A stretch of DNA of 64,000 nt, taken from positions 119,387-183,386 of the forward strand of contig NZ_VULR01000003.1 in NCBI RefSeq assembly GCF_009696605.1, given 5' to 3'. This DNA comes from Anaerosalibacter bizertensis (lineage in GTDB: Bacteria; Bacillota; Clostridia; Tissierellales; Sporanaerobacteraceae). Below, one piece after another: positions 44,859-56,100 of this stretch; position 1 is the stretch's first letter, and the number at the start of each line of letters is the position of its first letter. The notes under the pieces are model-generated. The model worked only from the letters and a program-made list of their open reading frames with translations, did no database searches and had not been told where the DNA came from. The position numbers and the translations under genes are program-made.

Positions 44859-45680
44859 ATGTTAGAAGTAAAAAACTTAACTTATTCATATGAGGATGGA
44901 ACAAAAGCTTTAGAAAATGTCAATATAGATTTAAAAAAAGGTAAAAAAATAGGTATAATAGGAGCCAATGGTTCTGGTAAATCCACCCTATTTCTTAATA
45001 TGGTAGGGATTTTAAAACCTAAAAGAGGAAATATACTATTTAATGGAGAACATATAAAATATAGTAAGAAATATTTGAGGGAATATAGGAAAAAAGTAAA
45101 TATAGTTTTCCAAGATCCTGATAAACAAATATTTTATTCTAATGTATATGATGATATAGCTTTTGCACTAAGAAATATAGGATATGATGAAGAAGAAATA
45201 AAAAGTAGGGTAAATAAAGTTTTAAAAAGGGTAGGAGCTTATGATTTTAAGGATAAACCAGTCCATTTTTTAAGCTATGGTCAAAAAAAGAGGGTTGCTA
45301 TAGCAGGCATATTAGTTATGGATGGTGATGTAATATTATTTGATGAGCCAACAAGCGGATTAGATCCATTAATGACAAGAGAAATTGTAAATATAATAGA
45401 AGATATTAGCAAAGATAAGAACATAATAATATCTAGCCATGATATGAATTTAATATATGAAATTTGTGATTATATCTATGTTCTTGAAAAAGGAAAGGTT
45501 ATAAAAGAAGGATTAGTAAATGAGGTATTTACAGAGAAAGAAATTTTAGAAAGAGCAGGCTTGGAAGAACCGTGGCTTGTTAAAATAAACAAAAGATTAG
45601 GCTTACCACTTTTTAAAGATGAAGAAGAATTTTTTAGCTATTGGAGGGAGAAATATGGATCTGGCATTGATTGGAGTTAA
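44859..45680 (+). CDS. cbiO: Cobalt ECF transporter ATP-binding protein CbiO
   Basis: CbiO powers cobalt uptake. The 273-residue ATPase has Walker A GANGSGKST, Q loop VFQDPDKQIFYSNVYDDIAF (ECF type), signature LSYGQKKRVAIAGIL, Walker B VILFDEPTSGLDP and the switch His of SSHDMNL. Its last 26 nt overlap the start of hemA in another frame, joining the transporter to the biosynthetic genes in one coupled transcript. Confidence 0.95.
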   Translation: MLEVKNLTYSYEDGTKALENVNIDLKKGKKIGIIGANGSGKSTLFLNMVGILKPKRGNILFNGEHIKYSKKYLREYRKKVNIVFQDPDKQIFYSNVYDDIAFALRNIGYDEEEIKSRVNKVLKRVGAYDFKDKPVHFLSYGQKKRVAIAGILVMDGDVILFDEPTSGLDPLMTREIVNIIEDISKDKNIIISSHDMNLIYEICDYIYVLEKGKVIKEGLVNEVFTEKEILERAGLEEPWLVKINKRLGLPLFKDEEEFFSYWREKYGSGIDWS

Positions 45681-46887
45681 TCACAATATATCTCCTATTG
45701 AAGTAAGAGAAAAGGTTTCTTTTACTGAGTCTATGAAAATAGATGGATGTAATGGACTTTTAGATAAATATATTGATGAGGTAGTAATTCTGTCTACCTG
45801 TAATAGGAGTGAAATATATATAGCCAGTAACAACATAGAAACTTCTATTGAAGAAGTAAAATCTTTTTATAGAGATTTTTTTAATTTTCCTCAAATAGAA
45901 GAATATTTATTCATTAAAAAAGGCAAAGAAGTTGTAACTCATCTGTATATGGTTACATCTGGATTAGATTCATTAGTTTTAGGAGAAGATCAAATATTAG
46001 GACAAGTAAAAGAAGCAATGATATTTTCTATGGAGTTAGGGTTTAGTGGAAAAGTTTTGAATAGGCTATTTATGGAAGCTATAGGAGAAGGAAAAAAAAT
46101 AAGGACAAATGTAAGAATATCTGAGATTCCATTATCAACAAGTTATATTGGAATCAAACTTTTAAGAAAAGAAATGGGATGTCTTGAGGGTAAAAAAGCC
46201 CTTGTAATTGGAGCAGGAAAGATAAGTAGACTTTCATTAAAATATTTATGTGAAGAAGGATTAGATAAGATATATCTTACCAACAGAACTCATGTAAGAG
46301 TGAAGGATATATTTAAAGAATTTCCTTGTTTGATACCAGTAGAATATGATGAACGGTATAGTTTGTTAAATAATATAGATATAGTTATAAGTGCCACAGC
46401 GGCACCTCATACAATAATTTCTTATGAGGACATGCCTAAGATTGAAAAAGAGCTATATATATTAGATTTAGCCCTTCCTAGAGATGTAGATTCTAAGGTT
46501 AAAGATATTGAAAATGTAGTTTTATATTATATCGATGATCTTAGAAAGGTATCTGAAGGCAATCAACAAAAAAGGGAAAAGCTATCAAAGGAAGCTATGG
46601 ACATAATAGAAAAAGATGTGAACGAATTTTTGGAATGGATGGGAAGTATAAGGGTAGACCCAGTTTTGAAATCACTAAATGAAAGATGTTCAGATATAAA
46701 ATCTGATACAATGGAGTATATAAATAGGAAGTTAGATTTAGATCAAAGAGAGAAAAAGATTATAGATAAAATGCTTAGCTCAGCACTTAAGAGGGTTGTA
46801 CGAGAGCCTATAAAGAATTTAAAAGCTTTAGAAGAAGAAAATATGGATAACTATATTGAAATGTTAAATAATTTATTTGAATTTTAG
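45655..46887 (+). CDS. hemA: Glutamyl-tRNA reductase
   Basis: It reduces glutamyl-tRNA(Glu) with NADPH to glutamate-1-semialdehyde, the first step of the C5 pathway. The frame opens at 45619, but homology (MDLALIGVNHNISPIEVREKVSF) and an SD (GGAGGG) fix the start at ATG 45655, giving 410 residues. The catalytic Cys lies in STCNRSEIY, with SGLDSLVLGEDQILGQVK as the signature and GAGKISRLSLKYL as the NADPH-binding loop. It overlaps cbiO at its start. The next gene starts 10 nt downstream. Confidence 0.96.
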   Translation: MDLALIGVNHNISPIEVREKVSFTESMKIDGCNGLLDKYIDEVVILSTCNRSEIYIASNNIETSIEEVKSFYRDFFNFPQIEEYLFIKKGKEVVTHLYMVTSGLDSLVLGEDQILGQVKEAMIFSMELGFSGKVLNRLFMEAIGEGKKIRTNVRISEIPLSTSYIGIKLLRKEMGCLEGKKALVIGAGKISRLSLKYLCEEGLDKIYLTNRTHVRVKDIFKEFPCLIPVEYDERYSLLNNIDIVISATAAPHTIISYEDMPKIEKELYILDLALPRDVDSKVKDIENVVLYYIDDLRKVSEGNQQKREKLSKEAMDIIEKDVNEFLEWMGSIRVDPVLKSLNERCSDIKSDTMEYINRKLDLDQREKKIIDKMLSSALKRVVREPIKNLKALEEENMDNYIEMLNNLFEF

Positions 46888-46897
46888 GAGTGTAAAT

Positions 46898-47497
46898 ATG
46901 TTCTATCCCATAATGTTAGATATTGAAGATAAAAAAATTGTAGTTATAGGTGGCGGAAATGTTGGATATAGGAAAGCCAAAAATTTTCTAGAATTTGAAG
47001 GAAAGGTAATAGTAATAAGTTCACATTTTTCCGATAAATTCTGTGAATTAAAAGACAAATACGGAAAAAACATTATTTTAATTGAAGATAATTATAAAAA
47101 GGAGTACATCAGCAATGGATTTTTAGTAGTAGCAGCTACTTCTTCAGAGCATATAAATAGACAAATTGCCATAGATTGTAATGATGAAGGTATACTGTGC
47201 AATATAGTAGATAGTTTAGAGAGTTCAGAATTTATATGTCCTTCATTTATAAATAAAGGAGATCTTGTGCTATCTATATCTACTATGGGAAAATGTCCTT
47301 TTTTAAGTAAAAGGATAAGATTGGATTTAGAGAAGAAGTATTCAAATATAAATAGTGAATATATAAATCTATTAGGAGAAATACGAAATATTATTATTTC
47401 AGATTATAGCTATAAAAAGGAAGAGCTTTTAGATCGTTGTTTAAAGCTTGGCAACGAAGAACTAGAAGATTTCTATAAACAGCTTAAGGGGGAATAA
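46898..47497 (+). CDS. Precorrin-2 dehydrogenase (SirC/CysG N-terminal type)
   Basis: It oxidises precorrin-2 to sirohydrochlorin with NAD+. The 199-residue product has the Rossmann opening MFYPIMLDIEDKKIVVIGGGNVGYRKAKNFL and the later ISTMGKCPFLSKRIRLDLEKKY of the CysG-N/Met8 family. The frame extends to a TTG at 46877; ATG 46898 follows TTTAGGAGTG and is preferred. In Met8 and CysG the same domain can insert iron. Here a separate cobaltochelatase gene ends the operon, so the dehydrogenase role is the likely one. Confidence 0.92.
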   Translation: MFYPIMLDIEDKKIVVIGGGNVGYRKAKNFLEFEGKVIVISSHFSDKFCELKDKYGKNIILIEDNYKKEYISNGFLVVAATSSEHINRQIAIDCNDEGILCNIVDSLESSEFICPSFINKGDLVLSISTMGKCPFLSKRIRLDLEKKYSNINSEYINLLGEIRNIIISDYSYKKEELLDRCLKLGNEELEDFYKQLKGE

Positions 47498-47502
47498 AAG
47501 GT

Positions 47503-48411
47503 ATGAAAGTAGTAGTTGGAGCTAGAGGAAGCAAACTTTCAATAACTCAAACTAATTTGATAATAGATATGATAAAAAAAGCACACCCTTATTTAGAAAT
47601 AGAATTAAAGACAATTAAAACTAAAGGGGATATTTTAAGGGAAGCTTCATTATATAAAATTGGTGGAAAGGGAGTATTTGTAAAAGAAATTGAAAAGGAG
47701 CTTTTAAATGGGGAAATAGATATGGCAGTTCATAGCATGAAGGATATGCCTGGAGTACTTCCTGAAGGATTGAAACTATCTTATGTACCTGAAAGAGAGG
47801 ATTATAGAGATGTTCTAGTTCTTAGAGAGGGCTTAAATAGCTTAGATGAGTTACCTATTGGAGCAAAAATTGGAACAGGAAGCAAGAGAAGAAAATATCA
47901 ACTTCTTAGATATAGAAAGGATTTAAATATAATAGAAATAAGGGGAAATATAGATACTAGGATTAAAAAAATAGAATCAGAAAAATTAGACGGAGTAGTA
48001 TTAGCAGCAGCAGGAATTAAAAGACTAGGTCTTGATAAAACTTTGAAGGATAGGCTTGTATATTTAGATAAAGAAATAGTTTTACCTTCTCCTTGTCAAG
48101 GAATACTTGCTATTGAAATAAGAAAAGATGATAAGAAAATGGAAGAAATCTTAAAGAGTATTTCTCATGAAAAAACAGAAATACAAGCCAAAGTGGAGCG
48201 AGGATTTCTAACGGGAGCAGGTGGGAGCTGTAAAGTCCCTATAGGAGCTTATTGTGAAATCTATGATGAAAAAGTAGTTTTAGAAGGGTTTTTAGGAACA
48301 GAAGATGGTAGTGTACTTATTAATAAAAGAATGGAAGGAAGTAAAGATTCTCTAGAAAAATTAGGTTATGACCTGGCAAATACAATGATTAGGGAGAGGG
48401 ATAGCAGATGA
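47503..48411 (+). CDS. hemC: Hydroxymethylbilane synthase (porphobilinogen deaminase)
   Basis: It joins four porphobilinogens into hydroxymethylbilane. The 302-residue enzyme shows VVGARGSKLSITQT at the N-terminus, the signature GEIDMAVHSMKDMP, RRKYQLL and the dipyrromethane-cofactor cysteine in GAGGSCKVPIGAY. SD AAGGGGGAA precedes the ATG. Its stop overlaps the next start as ATGA. Confidence 0.96.
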   Translation: MKVVVGARGSKLSITQTNLIIDMIKKAHPYLEIELKTIKTKGDILREASLYKIGGKGVFVKEIEKELLNGEIDMAVHSMKDMPGVLPEGLKLSYVPEREDYRDVLVLREGLNSLDELPIGAKIGTGSKRRKYQLLRYRKDLNIIEIRGNIDTRIKKIESEKLDGVVLAAAGIKRLGLDKTLKDRLVYLDKEIVLPSPCQGILAIEIRKDDKKMEEILKSISHEKTEIQAKVERGFLTGAGGSCKVPIGAYCEIYDEKVVLEGFLGTEDGSVLINKRMEGSKDSLEKLGYDLANTMIRERDSR

Positions 48412-49913
48412 AGGGAAAAGTATATTTAATAGGAGCTGGCCCAGGAGATTCTAGTTTAATAACTGTAAAAGGGCTAAAATGTATAAAGAATGCAGATGTA
48501 ATAGTATATGATAGGTTGGCAAATGACAGCTTATTGGAAGAAGCAAGGGAAAACTGTAAATTTATATATGTGGGAAAAGAAGCAAAAAATCATGCTAAAA
48601 CTCAAGACGAAATAAATGAAATAATATATAGAGAAGCTTTAGATGGCAATATTGTTGCAAGGCTTAAAGGAGGAGACCCTTATGTATTTGGAAGAGGAGG
48701 AGAAGAAGGGGAATATTTAATTAAGAGAGATATTCCTTTTGAAACTGTACCAGGGGTTACTTCTCCCATTGGAGGATTAGCTTATGCTGGAATACCTATA
48801 ACCCATAGAGACTACGCTTCATCTTTCCATGTCATAACTGGACATTTGAAAGATGAAAACGAAGAACTGAATTGGAGTTCATTAGCAAAATTAAAAGGTA
48901 CTCTTGTGTTTTTAATGGGAGTTTCAAATTTGAAAAAGATATGTGAAAATCTTATTGAAAATGGTAAACCTGAAGATACACCTGTAGCCATAATAAATTG
49001 GGCTACAACACCTTATCAAAGGGTAGTTGAAGGTAATCTTTCAAATATATATGAAAAAGCATTGGAAGAAAAAATAACTCCACCAAGTCTTATAGCGGTA
49101 GGAGAAGTAGTTAAATTAAGAAAAAACCTTAACTTTTTTGATAAGAAACCGTTATTTGGCAAAATTGTAGTTATAACTAGGGCTAAATCGCAAAAAAAAG
49201 AGTCTGTTAGTCAACTTAAAGAACTTGGAGCTATAACCTATGAATTTCCAACTATTAAAATAGATGAAATATCTCCTAATTTAGAATTGGATGAAGCCAT
49301 TGAAAATATAGATAGATATACTTATATTGTATTAACTAGTAAAAACGGAGTAGATATATTTTTCAATAAAATGTTTTCTCTTGGTTATGATTCCAGAAGA
49401 TTAGGAGGTATAAAGATTGGAGTAATTGGTCCTAAAACAGGAAAGGCTATAGAAAAGTATGGAATAAAACCAGATATTATTCCAAATGAATATGTAGCTG
49501 AGGCTTTAGTAGAAGAATTGAAAAATGTTTTAAATGACAAAGATAGGGTTCTAATTCCAAGAGCTAAGAGTGCAAGACCTTATTTAGTGGAAGAGCTTTC
49601 AAAACTATGCAAAGTGGATGAAGTTAAGATTTATGATACTTTAAAAGAGCAGTGTAATCCTAATGAGCTAATGGAGTTTTTAAATGATAAAGAAGAAATT
49701 TACTTTACTTTCACAAGTCCTTCAACTTTTAATAATTTTGTAGAGATATTAGGTGATAGAAGTAAAGATATCTTAAGTAAAGGTAGAATAATATCCATTG
49801 GTCCTATTACATCAAAGACTATAAAGCAAAATGGATATAAAGTATATAGTGAAGCAGAGAAATATACAGTAGATGGGATAATGGACATATTGTTAAAGGA
49901 AGGAGAAGCATAA
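48408..49913 (+). CDS. cobA-hemD: Uroporphyrinogen-III C-methyltransferase / uroporphyrinogen-III synthase fusion
   Basis: The bifunctional protein is 501 residues. The N-terminal half (about 1-245) is the SAM-dependent Cob[36 protein letters not shown] and the late [12 protein letters not shown]. The C-terminal half (about 250-500) is Hem[42 protein letters not shown] and [10 protein letters not shown]. It cyclises hydroxymethylbilane to uroporphyrinogen III and methylates it to precorrin-2, committing flux to corrinoid or siroheme rather than protoheme. This fusion is known in Clostridia. It overlaps hemC by 4 nt and hemB by 1 nt. Confidence 0.95.
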   Translation: MKGKVYLIGAGPGDSSLITVKGLKCIKNADVIVYDRLANDSLLEEARENCKFIYVGKEAKNHAKTQDEINEIIYREALDGNIVARLKGGDPYVFGRGGEEGEYLIKRDIPFETVPGVTSPIGGLAYAGIPITHRDYASSFHVITGHLKDENEELNWSSLAKLKGTLVFLMGVSNLKKICENLIENGKPEDTPVAIINWATTPYQRVVEGNLSNIYEKALEEKITPPSLIAVGEVVKLRKNLNFFDKKPLFGKIVVITRAKSQKKESVSQLKELGAITYEFPTIKIDEISPNLELDEAIENIDRYTYIVLTSKNGVDIFFNKMFSLGYDSRRLGGIKIGVIGPKTGKAIEKYGIKPDIIPNEYVAEALVEELKNVLNDKDRVLIPRAKSARPYLVEELSKLCKVDEVKIYDTLKEQCNPNELMEFLNDKEEIYFTFTSPSTFNNFVEILGDRSKDILSKGRIISIGPITSKTIKQNGYKVYSEAEKYTVDGIMDILLKEGEA

Positions 49914-50881
49914 TGGAAATATTAAATAGGCCTAGAAGGCTTAGAAAAAATGAAACTATTAGAAGTCTAATAAGAGAGACTAAACTTTCTATTGAAGATT
50001 TTATTTATCCAATATTTGTTCAAGAAGGTACAGGAATTAAGGAAGAAATATTTTCTATGGAAGGAATCTATCGTTATTCAGTGGACAAGGTGCTGAAGGA
50101 GATAGAAGAAGTAGAAAGTTTAGGAATAAAAGCTATTTTGTTATTTGGAATTCCAGAGAATAAGGATGAATTTGGTACGGAAGGTTATACCGAAGATGGA
50201 ATTATACAAAGGGCTGTAAGAGAAATTAAAAAAGTTTTTCCTCAAATGTATGTTATAACAGATGTATGTATGTGTGAATATACTTCTCATGGTCATTGTG
50301 GAATTCTTTTGGAAAATGGATATGTAGATAATGATAAAACACTAGAATATCTAGGCAAAATAGCTTTAAGCCACGCCAGAGCAGGAGCGGATATGGTAGC
50401 TCCTTCTGATATGATGGATGGTAGAATAGAATACATTAGAAATTGTTTAGATGAAAATGGATTTGAAACTATTCCTATAATGGCCTATAGTGCTAAATAT
50501 GCTTCTTCTTTTTATGGTCCATTTAGAGATGCAGCAGATTCATCACCGGCTTTTGGAGACAGAAAATCCTATCAAATGGATCCGGCTAATACAGACGAGG
50601 CTATTAGAGAGATTGAATTGGATATAATGGAAGGAGCAGATATAATAATGGTAAAACCAGCCCTTTCCTATCTAGATATTATAAGAAGATCAAAGGATAA
50701 TTTTAATATGCCTTTAGCCGCTTATAATGTGAGTGGAGAGTATTCAATGCTTAAGTTAGCTGTAAAAGAAGGGCTTCTAGATGAAACAGCTATATTGGAA
50801 TCTTTACTTTCAATTAAGAGGGCAGGAGCAGATATTATTATTTCATATTTTGCTAAAGATGTAGCTAAAATGTTAAAATAG
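49913..50881 (+). CDS. hemB: Delta-aminolevulinic acid dehydratase (porphobilinogen synthase)
   Basis: It condenses two 5-aminolevulinates to porphobilinogen. The 322-residue TIM barrel has the metal cysteines in [14 protein letters not shown] (Zn type), lysines in MAYSAKYAS and [12 protein letters not shown], and the N-terminal arm [18 protein letters not shown]. The start ATG shares its A with the previous stop (TAATG), so translation is coupled. Confidence 0.96.
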   Translation: MEILNRPRRLRKNETIRSLIRETKLSIEDFIYPIFVQEGTGIKEEIFSMEGIYRYSVDKVLKEIEEVESLGIKAILLFGIPENKDEFGTEGYTEDGIIQRAVREIKKVFPQMYVITDVCMCEYTSHGHCGILLENGYVDNDKTLEYLGKIALSHARAGADMVAPSDMMDGRIEYIRNCLDENGFETIPIMAYSAKYASSFYGPFRDAADSSPAFGDRKSYQMDPANTDEAIREIELDIMEGADIIMVKPALSYLDIIRRSKDNFNMPLAAYNVSGEYSMLKLAVKEGLLDETAILESLLSIKRAGADIIISYFAKDVAKMLK

Positions 50882-50899
50882 CTAAAAGGAGTTGATAAT

Positions 50900-52189
50900 G
50901 TGAATTTTGATAAGTCAAAAAAAGTATATGAAGAAGCTGTAAAATATATTCCAGGAGGAGTAAATAGTCCTGTTAGAGCCTTTAAATCTGTTGGAGCTGA
51001 CCCAGTATTTGTTAAAAGTGGACTTGGAAGTAAAATAGAAGATGAGGACGGAAATACTTATATTGACTATATTTGCTCATGGGGTCCCTTAATACTTGGA
51101 CATTCTAATGAGAAGTTATTAGAAGATATAGAAGACATTTTAAAAAGTGGAATAAGTTTTGGATTACCTACAAAAATAGAAGTAGATATGGCAAAACATA
51201 TTGTAGATTCATATAATGCTGTAGAAATGGTTAGGATGGTAAACTCCGGTACAGAGGCTACTATGAGCGCCATAAGAGTAGCTAGAGGATATACTGGTAG
51301 AGATAAAATAATAAAATTTGAAGGTTGCTATCATGGACATAATGACTGTTTGCTTGTAAAATCAGGTTCAGGAGCTATAACCTATGGAGTACCTACTAGT
51401 AGTGGGGTTCCTGCAGATATTGTAAAGAACACTATAGTTTGTAGATATAATGATTTAGAAGATGTTAAGAAGGTTTTTGAAAAATTTGGAGATGATATAG
51501 CAGCTATAATAATAGAGCCTATAGCTGGAAATATGGGGTTAGTTCCGGCAAAGAAAGAATTTTTAGAAGGTCTTAGGAATGTAACCAAAGAAAATGGTTC
51601 AATACTTATATTTGATGAAGTAATAACAGGATTTAGGGTAAGCTATGGTGGAGCTAGTGAAGTATATGGAATTGAACCAGATATGGCTTGTTTTGGTAAA
51701 ATAATTGGTGGAGGTTTCCCAGTTGGTGCTTACGGCGGAAAAAGAGAGATAATGGAAATGGTATCTCCAACAGGTCCAGTATATCAAGCAGGTACCCTTT
51801 CTGGAAACCCACTAGCTATGCATGTAGGTTATAAAAACCTTAAAACTTTAAGTGAAAATAAAGACATATATAGTGAATTAGAAAAAAAGGCGATTATGCT
51901 AGAAGAAGGAATTAAGAAAAATATAGAAGAATTAAATATAGATGCAACCATTGTAAGATTTAAGAGTATGCTAACCCTTTTCTTTGGAAAAGGACCTTTT
52001 GAAAACTTTGATGATGTTCAATCCTGCGATACTGAAGTATATGCTAAATATTTTAATGAAATGTTAAGTCGTGGAATAATGCTTCCACCAGCTCAATTTG
52101 AATGTATGTTTTTATCTACTGCTCTTACTGATGAAGATATAGAATATACTATTAAAGCAAACTATGAAGCATTAAAAGCTATTAAATAA
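50900..52189 (+). CDS. hemL: Glutamate-1-semialdehyde 2,1-aminomutase
   Basis: This PLP enzyme makes 5-aminolevulinate from the HemA product. The 429 residues include YIPGGVNSPVRAF, FEGCYHGHND, the PLP lysine in GKIIGGGFPVGAYGG, and YQAGTLSGNPLAM. It begins with GTG 50900, since the overlapping ATG (50898) is followed by a stop; SD AAAGGAG lies 7-8 nt before. It completes the C5 pathway in the same operon as hemA. Confidence 0.96.
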   Translation: MNFDKSKKVYEEAVKYIPGGVNSPVRAFKSVGADPVFVKSGLGSKIEDEDGNTYIDYICSWGPLILGHSNEKLLEDIEDILKSGISFGLPTKIEVDMAKHIVDSYNAVEMVRMVNSGTEATMSAIRVARGYTGRDKIIKFEGCYHGHNDCLLVKSGSGAITYGVPTSSGVPADIVKNTIVCRYNDLEDVKKVFEKFGDDIAAIIIEPIAGNMGLVPAKKEFLEGLRNVTKENGSILIFDEVITGFRVSYGGASEVYGIEPDMACFGKIIGGGFPVGAYGGKREIMEMVSPTGPVYQAGTLSGNPLAMHVGYKNLKTLSENKDIYSELEKKAIMLEEGIKKNIEELNIDATIVRFKSMLTLFFGKGPFENFDDVQSCDTEVYAKYFNEMLSRGIMLPPAQFECMFLSTALTDEDIEYTIKANYEALKAIK

Positions 52190-52205
52190 TGAAAAGAGGG
52201 ATAAA

Positions 52206-52982
52206 ATGAAAAAAGGTATACTTGTAGTTAGCTTTGGAACAACTTATGAAAATACTAGAAAATTATGCATAGAAAGCACTGAAAATAGAATAAAAGAGAA
52301 ATTTAAAGACTATGAAGTAAAAAGGGCCTTTACTTCCCAAATGGTAATAGAAAGACTAAAAAAGAGGGATGGAATAAAAATAAATAATGTAGAAGAAGCT
52401 TTAGAAAATATGATAAATGAGGGATTTGAAGAAATATACATTCAGTCTCTACATATAATTCCAGGACATGAATATGAAAAGATGCATAGACAAATAGATA
52501 GTTTTAAAGAAAAATATAATTTTAAGAACATAAAAGTTGGAAAGCCCCTATTATCTGATGAAGAAGATTATGCAGAAGTAGTAGAAGCAGTAGATATTAA
52601 AGATTTAAAAGAAAGTGAAGCGATCATTTTTATGGGACATGGAACAGATCATGTTTCTGATAATTGTTATAGTAGGTTAGAAGATAAATTTGGTGAGAAA
52701 GGTTTTAAGAATGTATATGTGGCAACAGTAGAAGGAAATGAAACTATTGAAGATATAATTCCTTTGTTGAAAGAGAGAAAAATAGAAAAAGTAAAACTAA
52801 TGCCTTTCATGTTAGTGGCAGGAGATCATGCAATAAATGATATGGCAGGAAATGAGGAAGATTCTTGGAAAAATAGACTTTTAAAAGAAAGTTTTAAAGT
52901 AGAAACTTATGTAAAAGGTCTTGGAGAAAATGAAAAGATAAGGGATATATTCGTATCTCATTTAGATAGTATAATTAAATAA
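52206..52982 (+). CDS. cbiK: Sirohydrochlorin cobaltochelatase (CbiK type)
   Basis: It inserts Co2+ into sirohydrochlorin, the entry of the anaerobic cobalamin route. The 258-residue class II chelatase has the metal histidines in QSLHIIPGHEYEKM and IFMGHGTDHVSDNCYS, with LMPFMLVAGDHAINDMAG as a further family block. The two-domain length fits CbiK rather than the short CbiX. Being last in a B12-riboswitch operon that starts with cobalt uptake supports cobalt as substrate. Confidence 0.94.
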   Translation: MKKGILVVSFGTTYENTRKLCIESTENRIKEKFKDYEVKRAFTSQMVIERLKKRDGIKINNVEEALENMINEGFEEIYIQSLHIIPGHEYEKMHRQIDSFKEKYNFKNIKVGKPLLSDEEDYAEVVEAVDIKDLKESEAIIFMGHGTDHVSDNCYSRLEDKFGEKGFKNVYVATVEGNETIEDIIPLLKERKIEKVKLMPFMLVAGDHAINDMAGNEEDSWKNRLLKESFKVETYVKGLGENEKIRDIFVSHLDSIIK

Positions 52983-53003
52983 AATTAGGCTTATTTTTAA
53001 ATT

Positions 53004-53033
53004 AAAAGAACTTAGATTTTTCTGGGTTCTTTT
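53004..53033 (+). terminator. Terminator of the cobalt/tetrapyrrole operon
   Basis: AAAAGAACTTAGA / TCTGGGTTCTTTT, 13 bp with two G-U pairs and a TTTT loop. Confidence 0.75.
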
Positions 53034-53151
53034 CTTATTAATAGGTTACATTGTATATTTTAAATACAAATTAGTCTATGATATAATATAGTATTAAATA
53101 ATAAATTTAATTGGTTTTGTTCTAATTAAATTATACTAATAGAGGTGTATT

Positions 53152-56100
53152 ATGCTAAGTATAGATGATGAGTTTTTATTAGAAAGATCGGGAGATTATA
53201 AGTCTTATATAAGGGGAAAACAATATTATTATAACAACAGGGTTATAAATGTGAGATGTGACAAAGATTTAAAATATATTCAAGGAATAGTTGAAGGCAG
53301 TCAAAAATACAGGGTAGAACTTTATTTTAATGAATACCATAGTTTAGTTTCTTCTTATTGTACATGTCCTGCATATAAAAAATATTCTGGTGACTGTAAA
53401 CATATTATCGCTCTTCTTTCCTATATACAAAATTCAAATATATTTAATAGATTCCAAAGAGACAATGAAGAAAACATAAAAAATATAATCGATTACTATA
53501 GATTTAACAATGAAAAGGAAGCTATACCTGTAAATGTAGAGTTTAATTATGAATTTAATTTTAATGAATTTGCAGGTATGGATGAAAGTTCTTTTTTAAA
53601 CTTAAGAATGGGAGAAAAGAAACTATATGTAGTTAAAAATATTAAAAAATTTTTTGAGAGTTTAGAAAACAAAGAGGAGATATATTTTGGTAAAGAATTT
53701 ACATTTGAACCTGGCAGGCATATATTTAAACCTGAAGATGAAAAAATAATGAGCTTTCTAAAGCTTTTATACGAAAATAATAAAATAGCCAATGCTAGCT
53801 ATTATGGGAATAGGGGACAAAGTATATTTAAAGGTAAAAGAATTTTATTAACTCAAAGATCTTTAAAAAGTTTTTTTGAACATATGAATAATAGGAAATT
53901 CAATGCTTCTATATTGGAATCCCAATACAAAGATACAAATATAGTAGTAAATGATTTATCTATAGATATGAAATTAGAAGAAGAAAATGATGATTTAGTT
54001 CTTAAAATGGATTCTTTTGAAAATATAATCCCTCTTACTTCAGATGGTGAATATATTTTTAAAGATGGAAAAATTTATAAGCTTTCTGAACAGTGGAGAA
54101 AGAAAATAATGCCTTTATATAATGAAATAAGTTCAAGTAGGAATGAAGTATTGAAGATACCTAACAAATATAAAGAAGATTTCATGTCAGAGGTAATTTT
54201 AAATATTAAAGGTTTAGCTAAATTAGATATAGATGAAAAAATAGAAGACTCCATATATAGGCCAGAAATTCAATCTAATATATACTTAGATAAGGAAGAA
54301 TATATTATAACAGGGAAAGTTGATTTTATATATGGAGATATAACTATAAATCCTTTTAGTTCTAAAAAGTCTAATAAAAATAACAAAATACTTCTAAGGG
54401 ATATGGAGAAAGAGAGAAATATTCTTAAATTATTAGAAAAGAGTGAGTTTAAAGTTAGAGATGGAGAAATATATATAGATGAAGAAGAAAAAATATTTGA
54501 TTTCGTATCCAATATTATTCCTGAACTTCAAAAACTATGTAATATATATTATTCTGAAAATTTTAGAACCATAGCACTTAAAGACTCCACATATTTTACA
54601 GGAAGTATAAGATTAAACAATGATATTGATATGCTTGAATTTGATTTTGGAATGGAAGGTATGAGCTCTAAAGAGCTTAAAGAAGTATTTAAGGCTTTGA
54701 AGGAGAAGAAAAAATACTATAGATTGAAAGACGGCTCTTTTTTGTTATTAGAAAATAAACAACTAGAATATATGGAAGATATATTTGAATATTTAAATAT
54801 TGGAGAAAAAGATTTTGAAAAAGAAATATTTTCAATTCCTAAATATAGGGCGGCATATTTAGATGATTATTTCAAAGAAAAAGATCTAGGATTTATTGAG
54901 AAAAACGTTGATTTTAAAAATTTAGTTGAAGATATTAAAAAACCTGAAGATATAGAATATGAAATTCCTGAAGAATTAGAAAATATTCTTAGAGATTATC
55001 AAAAATTTGGATTTAAATGGTTAAAAACCTTATCTAAATATGGGCTAGGAGGAATATTAGCTGATGATATGGGATTGGGCAAGACATTACAAATAATTAC
55101 CTTTTTATTGTCAGAAAAAAAAGAGAAGGGAGGATGGCCATCTATAGTAGTTGCTCCTACTTCCGTAGTATATAATTGGGAATCGGAAATTGAAAAGTTT
55201 GCCCCTAGCCTTAAAGTCCTTGTAGTATCAGGAAGTAAAGCTGAAAGAAGAGAACTTATAAAAGAGATTGAGAAGCAGGATGTAATAATAACATCCTATC
55301 CTTTAATTAGGAATGACATTGATGAATATAAAACAATCAAATTTAGATATTGTATATTAGATGAGGCCCAATATATAAAAAACCCGAAATCTTTAAGTGC
55401 AAGATCTGTAAAGAAGATAAATGCAAATAATTATTTTGCATTGACGGGCACTCCTATGGAAAACTCTTTAATAGAGTTATGGTCAATATTTGATTATTTA
55501 ATGCCAGGATATTTATTATCTAATAAAAAGTTTGTAGAAAAATATGAGAAACCAATTACTAGAGAACAAGATGAAAGTGCTCTTAGAGATTTAAATAAGC
55601 ATATAAGACCATTTATTCTAAGAAGGCTTAAAAAAGATGTGTTAGAGGAACTACCTGAGAAAATAGAACAAAAGATATTAGTAGAGTTGACTAATGAACA
55701 GAAAAAGGTATATCTTGCTTATTTACAGGCTATAAAAGGAGAAATAGAAGAAGAAATAGTAGCTAAAGGATTTAATAGGAGTCAAATTAAGATTTTGGCT
55801 GGACTTACAAGACTTAGGCAAATCTGTTGTCATCCAGGAATGTTTATGGAAAATTATAATGGACATAGTGGAAAATTAATTTATCTTAAAGAAATAATAA
55901 AAGATGCTATAGAAGGAGATCATAGAATACTTTTATTTTCTCAGTTTACCAGCATGTTAAAAATTGTTGAAGAGATGTTAAATGAAAATCATATAGATTA
56001 TATGTATTTAGATGGTTCTACAAGTATTAAGGAAAGAGGAAGAAGGGTCAAAGACTTTAATAATGGACAAGGAGATGTATTTTTAGTTTCTCTAAAGGCA

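Noticed and set aside
48408..49913. A frameshift or misassembly joining cobA and hemD
   Set aside because: The frame is continuous, both domains are complete, and this fusion is known in Clostridia.
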